Origin: Larus michahellis
Taxonomy: Eukaryota > Chordata > Aves > Charadriiformes > Laridae
DNA: 64,000 nt
Assembly: GCF_964199755.1 (NCBI RefSeq)
Contig: NC_133913.1
Span: forward strand, 8,534,201-8,598,200
Direction of reading: 5' to 3'
This document shows positions 22,430-33,390 of the stretch, piece by piece. A program made the translations under genes and the position numbers. The first letter of the stretch is position 1, and each line of letters starts with the position of its first letter. Under the pieces are notes generated by a model, which was given only the letters and a program-made list of their open reading frames with translations, was not told where the DNA came from and searched no databases.

Positions 22430-24090
22430 GTCTGTGTGTTTATTGGCTTCTTGCACACCGGGTTAAAAGAACCCAGATTTGGGACAACACCCTAAGTAAA
22501 ACAGAAAAATTGCAGATACTCCAATCTAGGAAGGAATTACAACAGCTCATGGGAACTTTAGGGAACTGGAGGAAACATATGCCTAGATTTTCTATCATTG
22601 CTCGTCCACTGTATACACTTTTACAAAAGGGAAAGCCATGGAAATGGGGCCTGGAACATGAAGAGGCAGTCAAAACTTTAATACAGGAATTAAAAACATA
22701 TCAATCAGTGGGGCCATTTCACCCACATGATCCTATAACAGCAGAACGGGGCTTTACAGAACATGGTGCTTATTGCAATCTATTTCAAACTGTCCCTAAT
22801 GGACAAAGACACCTCTATTATTCAGCTCGACTGTGTTTAAACAGACGGAACAGAGATACTCTGAATGGGAAAGGGGACTTTTTTCTTTAGTCCAAGCAGT
22901 TAAACAAGTTGAGAAAATACACCAGGGACAACCTGTTCAGACTACAGGGCCATTTAATTTGCTAGAAACAGTTCTAAAAGGAATGTCTCCTGCAGAAGGA
23001 ATTGCCTACAGAGCCACTAGGAAATGGTACACCTACCTGGTGGGAGTAGCAGATGAAATGCAAATATCTGAAAGACATACAAAAATTTCCAAATTACAAG
23101 ACCCCATAAATACTGACCCAAAAGCACTAAAACAGCCATTCAAACGTTCACCAATTCCAGATGTACCCTCCCTCACTGACAAGACACCAATTGATGGTAT
23201 TTGGTTTACCAATGCCTCAGCAAAAAGAATAAATGGTAAATGTCAATATAAGGCTGCTGCATTAGAAACTAACACCAGCAAACAAATAACAGAAGGTGGT
23301 GAAGGTAGTGCAGAAATAGGAGAATTAAGGGCAATTGTTCCAGCAGCACAAAATGGAGCAAGAATGATCTCTGACAACTCCTATGCTGTATGGACAGATG
23401 CCACCCAATAGCTTTGTCAATGGGAAGCCCAAAATTGGAGTCCAAAGTTTGGAGTTTGGAGAACCGAGGATTTACAACTATTACTAAACATAGCCAGAGA
23501 AACACCAATCAAGATGGAATGGGTGAAAGCTCACGCCAAAGACAATAAACCAGCCACAAACTGGAACTAACATGTAGATGAATTAGCCAGAATTAGGTAA
23601 ATAATATCAGGAGATATATTAGATTTTGAATGGTACTGACTAGGGGAATGCTTACATCAAAAATTATGACACACAGGCCAAGACGCACTTTATTTGGCGG
23701 CCCAAAGCTAAGGTTGGTCTCTGAACAGAAAAACCTGTTAAGCCACCCTTACAGAATACCCCCAATGTAAACTGAAATTTTAAACAGACCAACCTGCTAA
23801 AGCACCACCATTACATATCAAAGAAGGGAAAACTTTGTAGTCCACATGGAAAATTGATTACATCAGGCCATTCAAACCCTTTGGGGATATCTATATATCC
23901 TCGCTGGAGTAGAAATAGTCTCGCTTATGGCGACTAAGTGCCAGAATACAATAAATGGGTGCAATACAGTATGAGGGCTATTGTCCTGGTTCTCAAATCT
24001 ACCTACCCCTGATGTCATCCAAAATGATAATTGCTCACATTTCTCATGTAGAACACCCTCTATAATCCTCAATCAAAGGGGATGGCAGAA
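22430..24090 (+). mobile_element. ERVL-type endogenous retrovirus fossil (LTR end plus part of pol)
   Basis: The first 60 bases (22430-22488) match the right end of the LTR at 39472-39762. Pol sequence follows directly, so gag and the first part of pol are absent. Parts in order: RT thumb/connection near 22510-22680 (LMGTLGNWRKHMPRFSII, ARPLYTLLQKGKPWKW), RNase H near 23190-23600 (DGIWFTNASAKR, EIGELRAI, EWVKAHAKDN), then integrase zinc-finger and core pieces near 23660-24070 (HTGQDALYLAAQS; DVIQNDNCSHFS). RNase H wording resembles MuERV-L, hence class III. The copy is broken, with several interruptions, and has no 3' LTR of its own next to it. Confidence 0.83.
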
Positions 24091-24093
24091 AGA

Positions 24094-24743
24094 GCTGTCT
24101 CCTACAGGGGACAGTTCTCCATGAACTTCTCTGATGTGAGTTCTTCCCACAGGCTACAATTCTTCATGAATTGCTCCAGAGTGAGTCCTTTCCACAGGGT
24201 GTAGTTCTTCAGGAAATAATTCTCCAGCGTGGGTCCACCACAGGGTCACAAGTTCTGCCAGGAGCCTGCTCCAGCATGGGTGTCCCATGGGGTCACAGCC
24301 TCCTTTGAGCACCCACCTGCTCTGTTGTGTGGTGTCCTCCATGGGCTGCAGGGTGGATATCTGCTTCACATTGGACCTCCATGGGCTGCAGGGTGACAGC
24401 CTGCCTCACTACGGTCTCCACCACAGACTGCAGGGGAATCTCTGCTCTGGCACCAGGAGCGCCTCCTCCCCCTCCTTCATTGATCTTGGCATCTGCCAAG
24501 TTGTTGCTCTCACATATTCTCACTCCTCTCTTCCAGCTGCTGCTGCACAGGTTTCACCCCCCGCCATTCTTGAATGTTTTCACAGAGGTGCTACCACTGT
24601 CGCTGATTCGTTCGTCCTTGGCAAATGGCAGGTCTGTTTTGCAGCTGGCTGACATTGGCTCTATCAGACGAGGGTGAAGCTTCTAGAAGCTTCCCACAGA
24701 AGACACTCCTATAGCCCTCCTGCTACCAAAACCTTGCCATGCA
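24094..24743 (-). mobile_element. Fragment of long LTR family, minus orientation
   Basis: Corresponds to the right-hand part of the LTR at 31785-33390: GTTCTCCATGAACTTCTC at the left, then CTCCATGGGCTGCAGGGTGACAG, TACCACTGTCGCTGATT and CTACCAAAACCTTGCCATGCAAACCCAATA at the right end. The family carries internal imperfect repeats of a CTGCTCCAGCATGGG-type unit. It joins directly onto the plus-strand pol fossil, so it is a separate insertion or a rearrangement product. Confidence 0.8.
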
Positions 24744-25471
24744 AACCCAATACAAGAGTATCAATCGGTAGTACAGCAGCACTAAATAATAGCAGCAAGC
24801 AATCACATAGCAAAAAATCAATATAATAGCAACAACCAATAACAGCAACAGCCAAGTGGATATTGTACTGTTACAAGTTACTACAACTTATCATTAGTGA
24901 AGTAACTTATCAACAATATAACAACATATATAACACATTACTTATATGGATGTATATTGGTCTCAAGTGAAATACACAGATCTCAGAAGGACCCAAACTA
25001 TGCCAAACAGAAGGACAAACCAACCCCAGAAGGGGACCCAACCACCCTATAGGTGGGAAGACACAAAACTGGGCCCAAAGTGAGATCAATAAAATAACAG
25101 AGCCTCACTTCAAAGATGACCTACATCACAGAGTCTGGAGTAAGCCAGTGGTCCCTGGTGAGAGTCCCAAGATCCCACAGAACATTCATGTGGAGAATTC
25201 AACCCGTTTAGGAAAGGAAAAGTATATGCAGCTTGCAGACTTCTCAGTGAGAGGGACTCCATTTTGGATAAAAATTAAGTGCTTTTTATATCAGAGACAT
25301 AAGACAGCATAGGACACCTTGACATCAAGCAGCCAACAGATGCTGTTAATTTCTATTTTTCACCTGTAACAGTCAATAGGTGATGTTGTTTTGTTCTTGC
25401 AGACCAATTTTACTTTCACAGTCTGTTTCAACTTTTTAAGACAGTAAGTGTCTGTTAGTTTTTTGGTTTTT
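24744..25471. other. Possible worn ERV internal sequence, unassigned
   Basis: AT- and CAA-rich stretch (AATAGCAGCAAGCAATCACATAG...), then sequence with GAAGGACCCAAACT and CCCAGAAGGGGACCC. It lies on the side where internal sequence of a minus-strand ERV would be expected beyond its 3' LTR, but I see no protein motif, so this is only a suggestion. Confidence 0.25.
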
Positions 25472-25645
25472 CATAGAATCATAGAATGGTTTAGGTTGGA
25501 AGGCACATTAAAGATCATCTAGTTCCAACCCCCTGCCCTGGATAGGGTCACCTCCCACTAGACCAGGTTACTCAAAGCCCCGTCCAACCTGGCCTTGAAC
25601 ACCTCCAGGGATGGGGCATCCACAATTTTCCTGGGTATCCCTCTA
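25472..25645 (-). mobile_element. CR1 LINE 3' stub
   Basis: A clean CR1 3' end (TCATAGAATCATAGAATGG) followed by about 170 bases of the C-terminal ORF2 region, up to GGGGCATCCACAATTTTCCTGGG. Heavily 5'-truncated. Confidence 0.92.
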
Positions 25646-28600
25646 TTTCAGCTGAGTCCATTCTTCACATTTGAAATGTCTTTGTTGTAACTTCCTGTGT
25701 TCCCGTCATGGAAATGTTGAAAAATGGTGTTAACTTTGGAGAAGAAAAGCCATCCTAAGAGAATGCTCCTGTCCATAGCTCTACCTCACTAACGCTGTAA
25801 TTCCTGAAGCAGTCAATCAAGTCGATACTCAGTTGTCCTGTCCATCTGCTAAATTATCTGGCAAGCCAATGGCATTCTCTTCTGCATGAGCATGCAGTTT
25901 TCCTGAATTTATTCCTGTTCATCCCATTGTTTAAACATTCCGTAGTCTAATTGCCCCTGAAAATTTCTATCACCTGTCCCTCTCTCCATTGAGCCAGCTA
26001 TTTTCAGGGTTCATGTCCTGAGGAAACTGGAGGTCAGTGGGACCAGAGTAAAAGATATCACTTTCTTTAATAGAGATTTTTTTCTTTCTTTCATCAAAAA
26101 AGACCTTGAAATTGTTTTGCAGTGGTGACGAACATTCCTCCTGTTTCTGTGCATAGTTAGTACCAGGTAAAGACAGTGCTAATTAGAGCAGGCAAAGGCT
26201 TTGCAAGGAGAGCCTTTGACCCTGCTGTGGGCTGCGGTGACAAGAGAATAGACTGTAATAAGAACTATCTTATTCCCAGCACATGAATCAAAGTTTGACT
26301 ATGGCCACTTGTTGCTTGGCGACAAAGATACTTTTCCTCTCTCTGCCTTATTCCCTCCAGGATATAAGTGGGGCTAATTTCCTTTCAAAACACCTTCATT
26401 TCTATTCTTCTTGTCATACATAATTAAAACAAATGACAAATGAAAATTATTCTGTACTTATTCATTGAAACACATCTGAGAGGCCCCTGATCAGCTACAG
26501 GATGCTTGCAACTCTATGGGGAGTGGCAGAAAACCACACGCAGAGCTCATTATGTCTGTCAGCATTTTAATGAGCCCCGTGAGGAATGTGGTGCTGCCTC
26601 CCTGTTACTTTGTAGCTGTGGCAAAATCTGGCAAGCTGCCTTGAAGAAATGACAGGCAGAAGCAGAAGGAAAAGTTACTTGGAGTTTAATGGAGCCCAGT
26701 GTGAGATGCGAGACCAGAAACGTAATTGGACAATGTGCTCCCACCAGGACTCATCAGAGCAGAAACTCACAGACTTTGATTACAGGCAGCACAGAAAGCC
26801 ATAGACATCTCCTGTATCAAACTTCCCTTACAGAAGTCAAACGGCAATCCCCAGGTGCCGGGATGGTGGTCCTCTCAGTCAGCAATCTCCACACACGGCA
26901 CGTGGAAAGGAAATGGCCGTGGACCCACCTCTCCAAACCTGCCCTTCTGAAACACTGGCAGATGCAGGGGTTCTGCTCCCCAGGCTTCCGTTATAACGAT
27001 CAGCCAAGACACTGTGACTGCAACACACACTGCTGACACATTCATGAACCACAAGCCACCCTAACTCACAGCTCCCTCCTTCCACCTCGATCTGAGCCAT
27101 CTCTGGATTCAAACACCTGCAGTCTTAAATGTTGCACCGCAGCCCCCATCCTCTGTTACATTTGACCTTGAACATCTCTTTCTCTGCTCTGTGAGATCAA
27201 AACCATGGGCTTAATGGCTTTTCTTGATGTCATGTGTCCCACTACCTCTTGCCAGAGCTCTGATAATGCTCCAAGTAAGGACCTACAACAGTCTACTTTA
27301 TGGTGTAAGAACAAATTCCAGCAATGTTCATTACCTCCTTGTTACAATGGAGATAAAAGAGACTGACCAAATGATCCTTTGGTACTGCCCTCTGCTTCCC
27401 AAGTTTTGCTCCCTGCAACTCACGGAGAACATTCATGCTATCACCATCACTGAATGAGCACTTGTTCACTTCTTTGGAGTGAAACCTCAAGTCTACATCA
27501 CAACAAAGGCAGAATATGGACTTGCAAATAGTGTGAGATTCCCTGGAGTACCCCACCTGGCACCCAACTGCATACTCAGAAGAGTGTGGTTTTCTTATAG
27601 TTTCTACATCATATTTAGTGGCCTGATGAGAATGTCCAGGTACCCCAGGGCACCTCAAATGTTTGGACAGCTGAACTGACCTCTGTACAGCTGTATTTGG
27701 CAACCCAAAGATGGGCATAAATTCCAGAAGCCAAAAAGAGTTCATTCCATCTTGGCTGCTGTAATAGTCACAACTAGACCACAAGAACTGGCCCAAGAAC
27801 TATCTTTTTGATCTATAGAACAACAAAGATGAAATAGTCATGTTTGCTCTAGCTGGAGTCCTGGAGAGAGAGGAACACCTCCAGAAGACAACTCTTTCCA
27901 CATGTCCTGGAGACAACCCTTTCTAGGCACCCTTTTCCCTGCTACATGTCTAGATTTGCAGCATTGTTATTTTTTCCATACTGTGGCTGACCTTTACTTG
28001 CCACATTCCAGAGTCTCCCTAGATGCACGGGGTGCAACCATAGTGTGAATCACATAAGTTTTCACTCTATTCCTGAATTCCAAGTTCTGACTGTCCACAA
28101 AGAGGCAAATTTCATTCACTCCTGGGCTCCAATAAATCCAGAAATTCCCTCTGTGTTGACTGCTTAGCAGTCCCAGGAACATGCTGACAGTTAAGGAGTG
28201 AAGATCCTTGTGCTCCAGATCCTTGGAGTGTGGAACTACCACTGCAGCAGCAACTTCTGAGCAGAATTGTTTTTCACCCTGGTCCTAGCGCTGTCATTAA
28301 GACTTTGCCTGAATTACAACTATTTACACAAGTGAAATTCTAGATCTTAAAAATGCAGTAAAACAGGAAAGCAAGGGAAAAACCAAAGAATTCAGGCAGT
28401 ACTCATTTGGCCTACAGCTACCACTCCAGAAGGGCATGTTTCCTCTAAATCATGTAATACCTGCCAGCCTCATGAAGATGTCTTCAATACTCTAAAATAT
28501 TGTTCAAGACCTATGTTTAGGGACTAAAATGTACTCTATGTATGCCTAATGTGGTGTGGATGCCTAAACTCTCCTTCTGGTCATGGGAGAGCCTCAAAAC

Positions 28601-29034
28601 ACAGTCACTGCTGTTGTGGGTTGTTCAGCAGTTCCCACGCAGACAACATCTGGCTGGATGAACTGTTCTCTGAACTCAGCCATGGTAGTGACTAAATCCC
28701 CACTGATGACACTGTGAACTCAGATTCCATGGCTGCCACGGAGACTCTCTCATGAAATCTGCACGTTTGATTTAACACTCATCCAGTGCTAAATGCTACT
28801 AAGGCACTGAAGTGTCTTTGTTGGAAGGAACCTTGGGATTGTGAGTCAATCAATAGTTCAGAGGCAACTGGGTTCCCTCCGGTACTCTTAGCTTCTCTGG
28901 GTGTTGGAGAGATGGTCCCGATTCCTGCTGCAGAGTTGTAGGGTTCCTTCCCAAGTCTTTATGGAACTCTGGGTATCCCCCCAAGGATCTTAAGTGTCCC
29001 TAGTTATAGGATTGGGTAGGGAATACCTTGTTGA
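25646..29034. other. Intergenic, no gene recognised
   Basis: 3.4 kb without a recognised gene or repeat. A 167-codon minus-strand open frame at 27293-27796 has no motif, signal or homologue that I recognise, and I treat it as chance. Confidence 0.45.
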
Positions 29035-30925
29035 TCATAGAATGGTCTGGGTTGGAAAGGACCTTAAAGATCATCTAGTTCCAAGCCCCCTGCTATGGGC
29101 AGAGATACCTTCCACTAGACCAGGTTACTCAAAGCCCCGTACAGCCTGGCCTTGAACACCTCCAGGGATGGGGCATTGGCAACTTCCCTGGGCAACCTGT
29201 TCCAATATCTCACCACCCTTACAGTAAAGAATTCACTCCTAATATCTAATCTAAATTTCCCCTCTTTCAGTTTAAAACTGTCACCCCTCGTCCTTTTGCT
29301 ACACTCCCTCATAAAGAGTCCCTCACCACCTTTCCTGTAGGCCCCCTTCAGATAATGGAAGGCCACTATAAGGTTTCCCTAGACCCTTCTCTTCTCCAGA
29401 CTGAACCCCAGCTCTCTTAGCCTGCCCTTATACGATAGGTACTCCACCCCTCTGATCATCTTTGTGGCCGTCCACTAGACCTGTTCCGACAGGTCCATGT
29501 CCTTCTTGTGCTGAGGAATCCAGAGCTGCACCCATTGCTCCAGGTGGGGTCTCACAAGAGCAGAGTAGAGGGGTAGAATCACCTCCCTCGACCTGCTGGC
29601 CTGTTATGGTTTGAGAAAGCCCATAACAATTTACTGTCATTTAGACAATTATTCTATCACCTGATGATCGCTCCACACCTGGAAAGGGGAATCAGGGAAA
29701 TCAAGGAACCACAAGGGTTGAAATATAAGTAGATTTAATACGATAAGACTAAATAATTAACAATAATACTAAAGAACCAGTATTAATCCTGATACTAATA
29801 TAAGATATACAAGAATTATACTCAGCCAATTATATCAGTAGGAAGCCATGCACTCCCAGCAGTGGACAGTAAATGTCGGACACTGCGAGCACAACAGCTT
29901 CAGGAGAAAGGGAAGGCCTCAGGGATCCGGCACTGGGGCAAGGAGTTTCTCTGGACTGCCAGCATCAAAGGAGGGAGAAACTATGCAGCAAACTTTCTAA
30001 TTTATATTAAATGTGGTATTCATGGTATGAAATAATCCTGTTGGCCAGCCTGGGTCAGATGCCCAGGCCTTGCTCCTCCTCATCCCTGAACCTGTCAAGG
30101 CTTGAAAACACTGAGAGCTTGAATCCCACATAGCCTAGCTGGCTATAAAGTAAATATTTTCACAAATTCAGACACTAGAGTCTTCCAAAAGTGTCGTTTT
30201 CCACAGCATTAGAAGAGAAATTAGTCCTGTGTCGCTCAACCCAGGACATGGCCATACTTCTTTTGATGTAGCCCAGGATGCGGTTGGCTTTCTGGGCTGC
30301 GAGCACACATTGCAGGCTCATGTTGAGCTTCTCATCCACCATCATCCCCAAGTCCTTCTCCTCAGGGCTGCTTTCAATTCATTCTCCGCCCAGACTGTAT
30401 TTGCACTTGGGATTGTTCCGAACCATGTGCAGGACCTTGCCCTTGGCCTGGTTGAACTTCATGAGGTTATCATGGGCCGACCTTTCAAGCCTGTCCAGGT
30501 CCCTCTGGATAACACCCCTTCCCTCCAGCGTGTTGACAGTGCCACACAGCTCGGTGACATCAGCAAACTCAACCCCACTGTCCATGTTGCCAACAAAGGT
30601 GTTGAACAGCACTGGTCCCGGTATTGACCCCTGAGTAATGCCATTTGTCACTGGTTTCCACTTGGACATTGAGACAATGACTCCAACCCTTTGAGTTTGG
30701 CCATCCAGCCAGTTCCATATCCACCAAGTGGTCCATCCGTCACATCCATGCCTTTCCAATTTAGAGACCAGGATGTCATGTGGGACAGTGTCAAATGCTT
30801 TGCATAAGTCCAGGTAGATGACGTCTGTTGCTCTCCCCTTATCTACCAATGCTGTGGCAACATCGTAGATGGCCACCAGATTTGCCAGGCATGACTTGCC
30901 CTTGGTGAAGCCATGTTGGCTGTTG
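29035..30925 (-). mobile_element. CR1 LINE, minus orientation, split by a solo LTR
   Basis: Left part 29035-29601 begins with the 3' end (ATCATAGAATGGTCTGGG) and encodes the C-terminus ([29 protein letters not shown]). Right part 30249-30925 encodes [21 protein letters not shown] near 30780-30830, WTTWWIWNWLDGQTQRV near 30690-30740, GSIPGPVLFN near 30615 and [17 protein letters not shown] near 30440. The catalytic FADD box reads FADVTELC here. A 204-codon frame remains open across RT. It is 5'-truncated near 30925. Confidence 0.92.
29602..30248 (-). mobile_element. Solo LTR inside CR1, perfect 5-bp target duplication
   Basis: On the plus strand it runs TGTTATGGTTTGAGAAAGCC to CTCAACCCAGGACA. 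TGGCC lies on both sides (29597-29601 and 30249-30253), and removing it restores continuous CR1 sequence (GACCTGCTGGCCATACTTC). Minus orientation is given by its TGTCCTGGGTTGAG start. ERVL-type by its ends and 5-bp duplication. Younger than the CR1. Confidence 0.93.
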
Positions 30926-31784
30926 TCCATTCCAACTGCACTGCCACTTAATGCCATTTTCTGATTTGCTGTCACCATTTTTGGCACTCCCAATGAGCTT
31001 GATATGGACAGGGAACATTGAGTTATGGAGGTTCTTGTGGCATTTTAGACACAGGGAGAGATTATTGGTTTTTTATTATTATTATTATTTTCTCTTATGC
31101 AAATTTTTAAACAAATTTGTTTCCTTTGGTTTGGGCAACATCACACAGAACTGCAGCAGGATATTTTGATGACATAGACTATATCAGACCAATACAGCCA
31201 GTGGAAAACGAATATTCAAAGAACGTGACAGATTGATGAGTGTGGATACCGAACTTGATAAAAAGCTGAAATAACCAGAACATGTTGAAAGGTATGGTTT
31301 ACCTCACTTGGTAATATTTTTTGAAACCTTCAGCCTCAGAAAATGATTTTCCAGCCAACAGAAACAAACTATGCTTTAGAAGCCTTCAGGCAAAAGAAAA
31401 AAAGAAAAGAGGCATTCTTGAGTGGGTGACTATTTCATCACCCAAGATGACAAATAGCACACTGAGGAAATAAAGCAGTTACTGAAGGAAATCATGAGAA
31501 GAAATTTATTTTTTATTTTAATGCACTGATAGTTATTAAAAATGTCAATTTATCTTCTTTCTCTTCCTTTCATCTCTCCTCTCTCCTTTTTTTCCTTTCT
31601 TTGTTTTTTTTCAGGGTTGGGATTGTTTTATTCTTTTTTTGTTTTGTGGGCTTTTTTGTGGGTTCTTTCTGTTAATGTGTTCTTTCAGAAGCTAAAAGAA
31701 CACAAGGCTGAGGAAAAAGAAAGTGATCTGCCGGGGACCTGGTGTTACTTGTTAAATTAAATATTGTTGCACACACAATTAACC
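30926..31784. other. Intergenic, low complexity patches
   Basis: Contains a (TTA)n run at 31072-31090 and T/C-rich sequence at 31550-31660. No gene recognised. Confidence 0.5.
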
Positions 31785-33390
31785 TGTGGTGAGCTGACCC
31801 TGCCTGGATGCCAGATGCCCACCAAAGCCACTCTATCACTCCCTCCCTCAGCTGGACAGGGGAAGTAAATGTAATGAAAGGCTTGTGGGTCAAGATAAAG
31901 ACGGGAGATCTTTCACCAATTACTATTACAGGCAAAACAGACTCGACTCAGGGAAATTAATTTAATTTATTACTAATTAGAAGTCAGAGTACGATAATGA
32001 GGAATAAAAACCAAATCTTAAAATACCTTTCTCCCACCCCTCCCTTCTTCCTGGGCTCAACTTCATGCCCAAATTCTCTACCTCTTCCCCCCAGTGGTAC
32101 AGGGAATGGGGGTTGTGGTCAGTTCATCACACCTTGTTTCTGACATTTCTTCCTCCTCAGTAGGAGGACTCCTTACACTCTTCCCCTGCTCCAGCATGGA
32201 GTCCCTCCCATGGGAGACAGTCCTCCGTGAACTTCTCCAACATGACTCCTTCCCATGGGCTACAGTTCTTCATAAACTGCTCCATCATGGGTCCTTTGCT
32301 GCATGTCTCTGTTATTGTTTACCTGGTCACTGTTTCACTTTTTTGATGTTTGAACTGTTGAATTTAGTTTTGTCTTTTAGAACACCTAGTAGTTGACATT
32401 TCAAGTGCAGTGGTTCTAATAACCATGCACTAATAATTTCCCTAAATCTGGAATTTTTTTTCCTGTACTTGATTACAAAAGCAGGAAGTCTGTTGTGTAT
32501 TGTCTGCTTACCTTATTGGTATTTGGCTAACAGTAAACTCCTGGGGCATTGAAGTAGGAACCATGAAAATCTAATTTTCAAAACATTTGTGTAATGTAAA
32601 GCATGGTTACAGCTTCTAGAAGCACCAATATACCCTTGCATCAAAGTCATTTTAGTTGCTCGGCCACAGACTTAGTTTATGCACTTTGGAAAAGGACAAT
32701 AGAAGAACAATAGTTACTTAATATTCCAGGTGTGCTTTTGAGCTTTAGAATAGGTATTTCTGAGGCACCAAATATTTATATTAAATCATAAGTAGTAATT
32801 TTATTGAGATTATGAAATGGGGTACAGTCCTTCAGGAACAGACTGCTCCAGCGTGGGTCCATCACAGGGTCACAAGTACTGACAGTAAACTTGCTCCAGC
32901 ATGGACTGCTCTCTCCATGCATCCACAGGTCCTGCCAGGAGCCTGCTCCAGTGTGGGCTTCCCATGGGGTCACAGCCACCTTCAGGCATCTACCTGCTCT
33001 GTTGTGTGGTGTCCTCCATGGGCTGCAGGGTGACAGCCTGCCTCACTACGGTCTCCACCACAGGCTGCAGGGGAATCTCTGCTCTGGCACCTGGAGCACC
33101 TCCTGCCCCTCCTTCTTCACTGACCTTGATGTCTGACGAGTTGTTTCTTCACATATTCTCACTCCTCTCTTCTGGTTGCTGCAGCACAGTTTTTTTTCCT
33201 CCTTCTTGGATATGTTATCACAGAGGTGCTACCACTGTCGCTGATTGGCTCAGCCTTGGCCAGTGGTGGGTTTGTCTTGCAGGTGGCTGGCATTGGCTCT
33301 ATCAGACGTGGGGGAAGCTTCTAGTAGCTTCTCACAGAAGCCACTCCCCTAGGCCCCCTGCTACCAAAATCTTGTCATGCAAACCCAATA
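31785..33390 (-). mobile_element. Long LTR (about 1.1 kb) with a foreign block inside
   Basis: On the plus strand it begins TGTGGTGAGCTGACCCTGCCTGG and ends CATGCAAACCCAATA. In between are GCCACTCTATCACTCCC, AACAGACTCGACTCAGGG, CCCCTGCTCCAGCATGGAG, CTCCATGGGCTGCAGGGTGACAG and TACCACTGTCGCTGATTGG, all in the order of a common avian LTR family. The family carries several imperfect TGCTCCAGCRTGGG units. Sequence at about 32300-32813 does not belong to it. No convincing target duplication was found. Confidence 0.83.
32300..32813. other. Non-LTR block embedded in the long LTR
   Basis: About 515 bases of AT-rich sequence lie between CTCCATCATGGGTCC and ATGGGGTACAGTCCTTCAGG, which are adjacent in the LTR family. 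I recognise no mobile-element ends, no target duplication and no coding exon in it. It could be an unknown insertion or captured host sequence. Confidence 0.5.

Noticed and set aside
27293-27796. 167-codon minus-strand open frame
   Set aside because: No signal peptide, transmembrane segment, known motif or clear splice context; composition fits a chance open frame.
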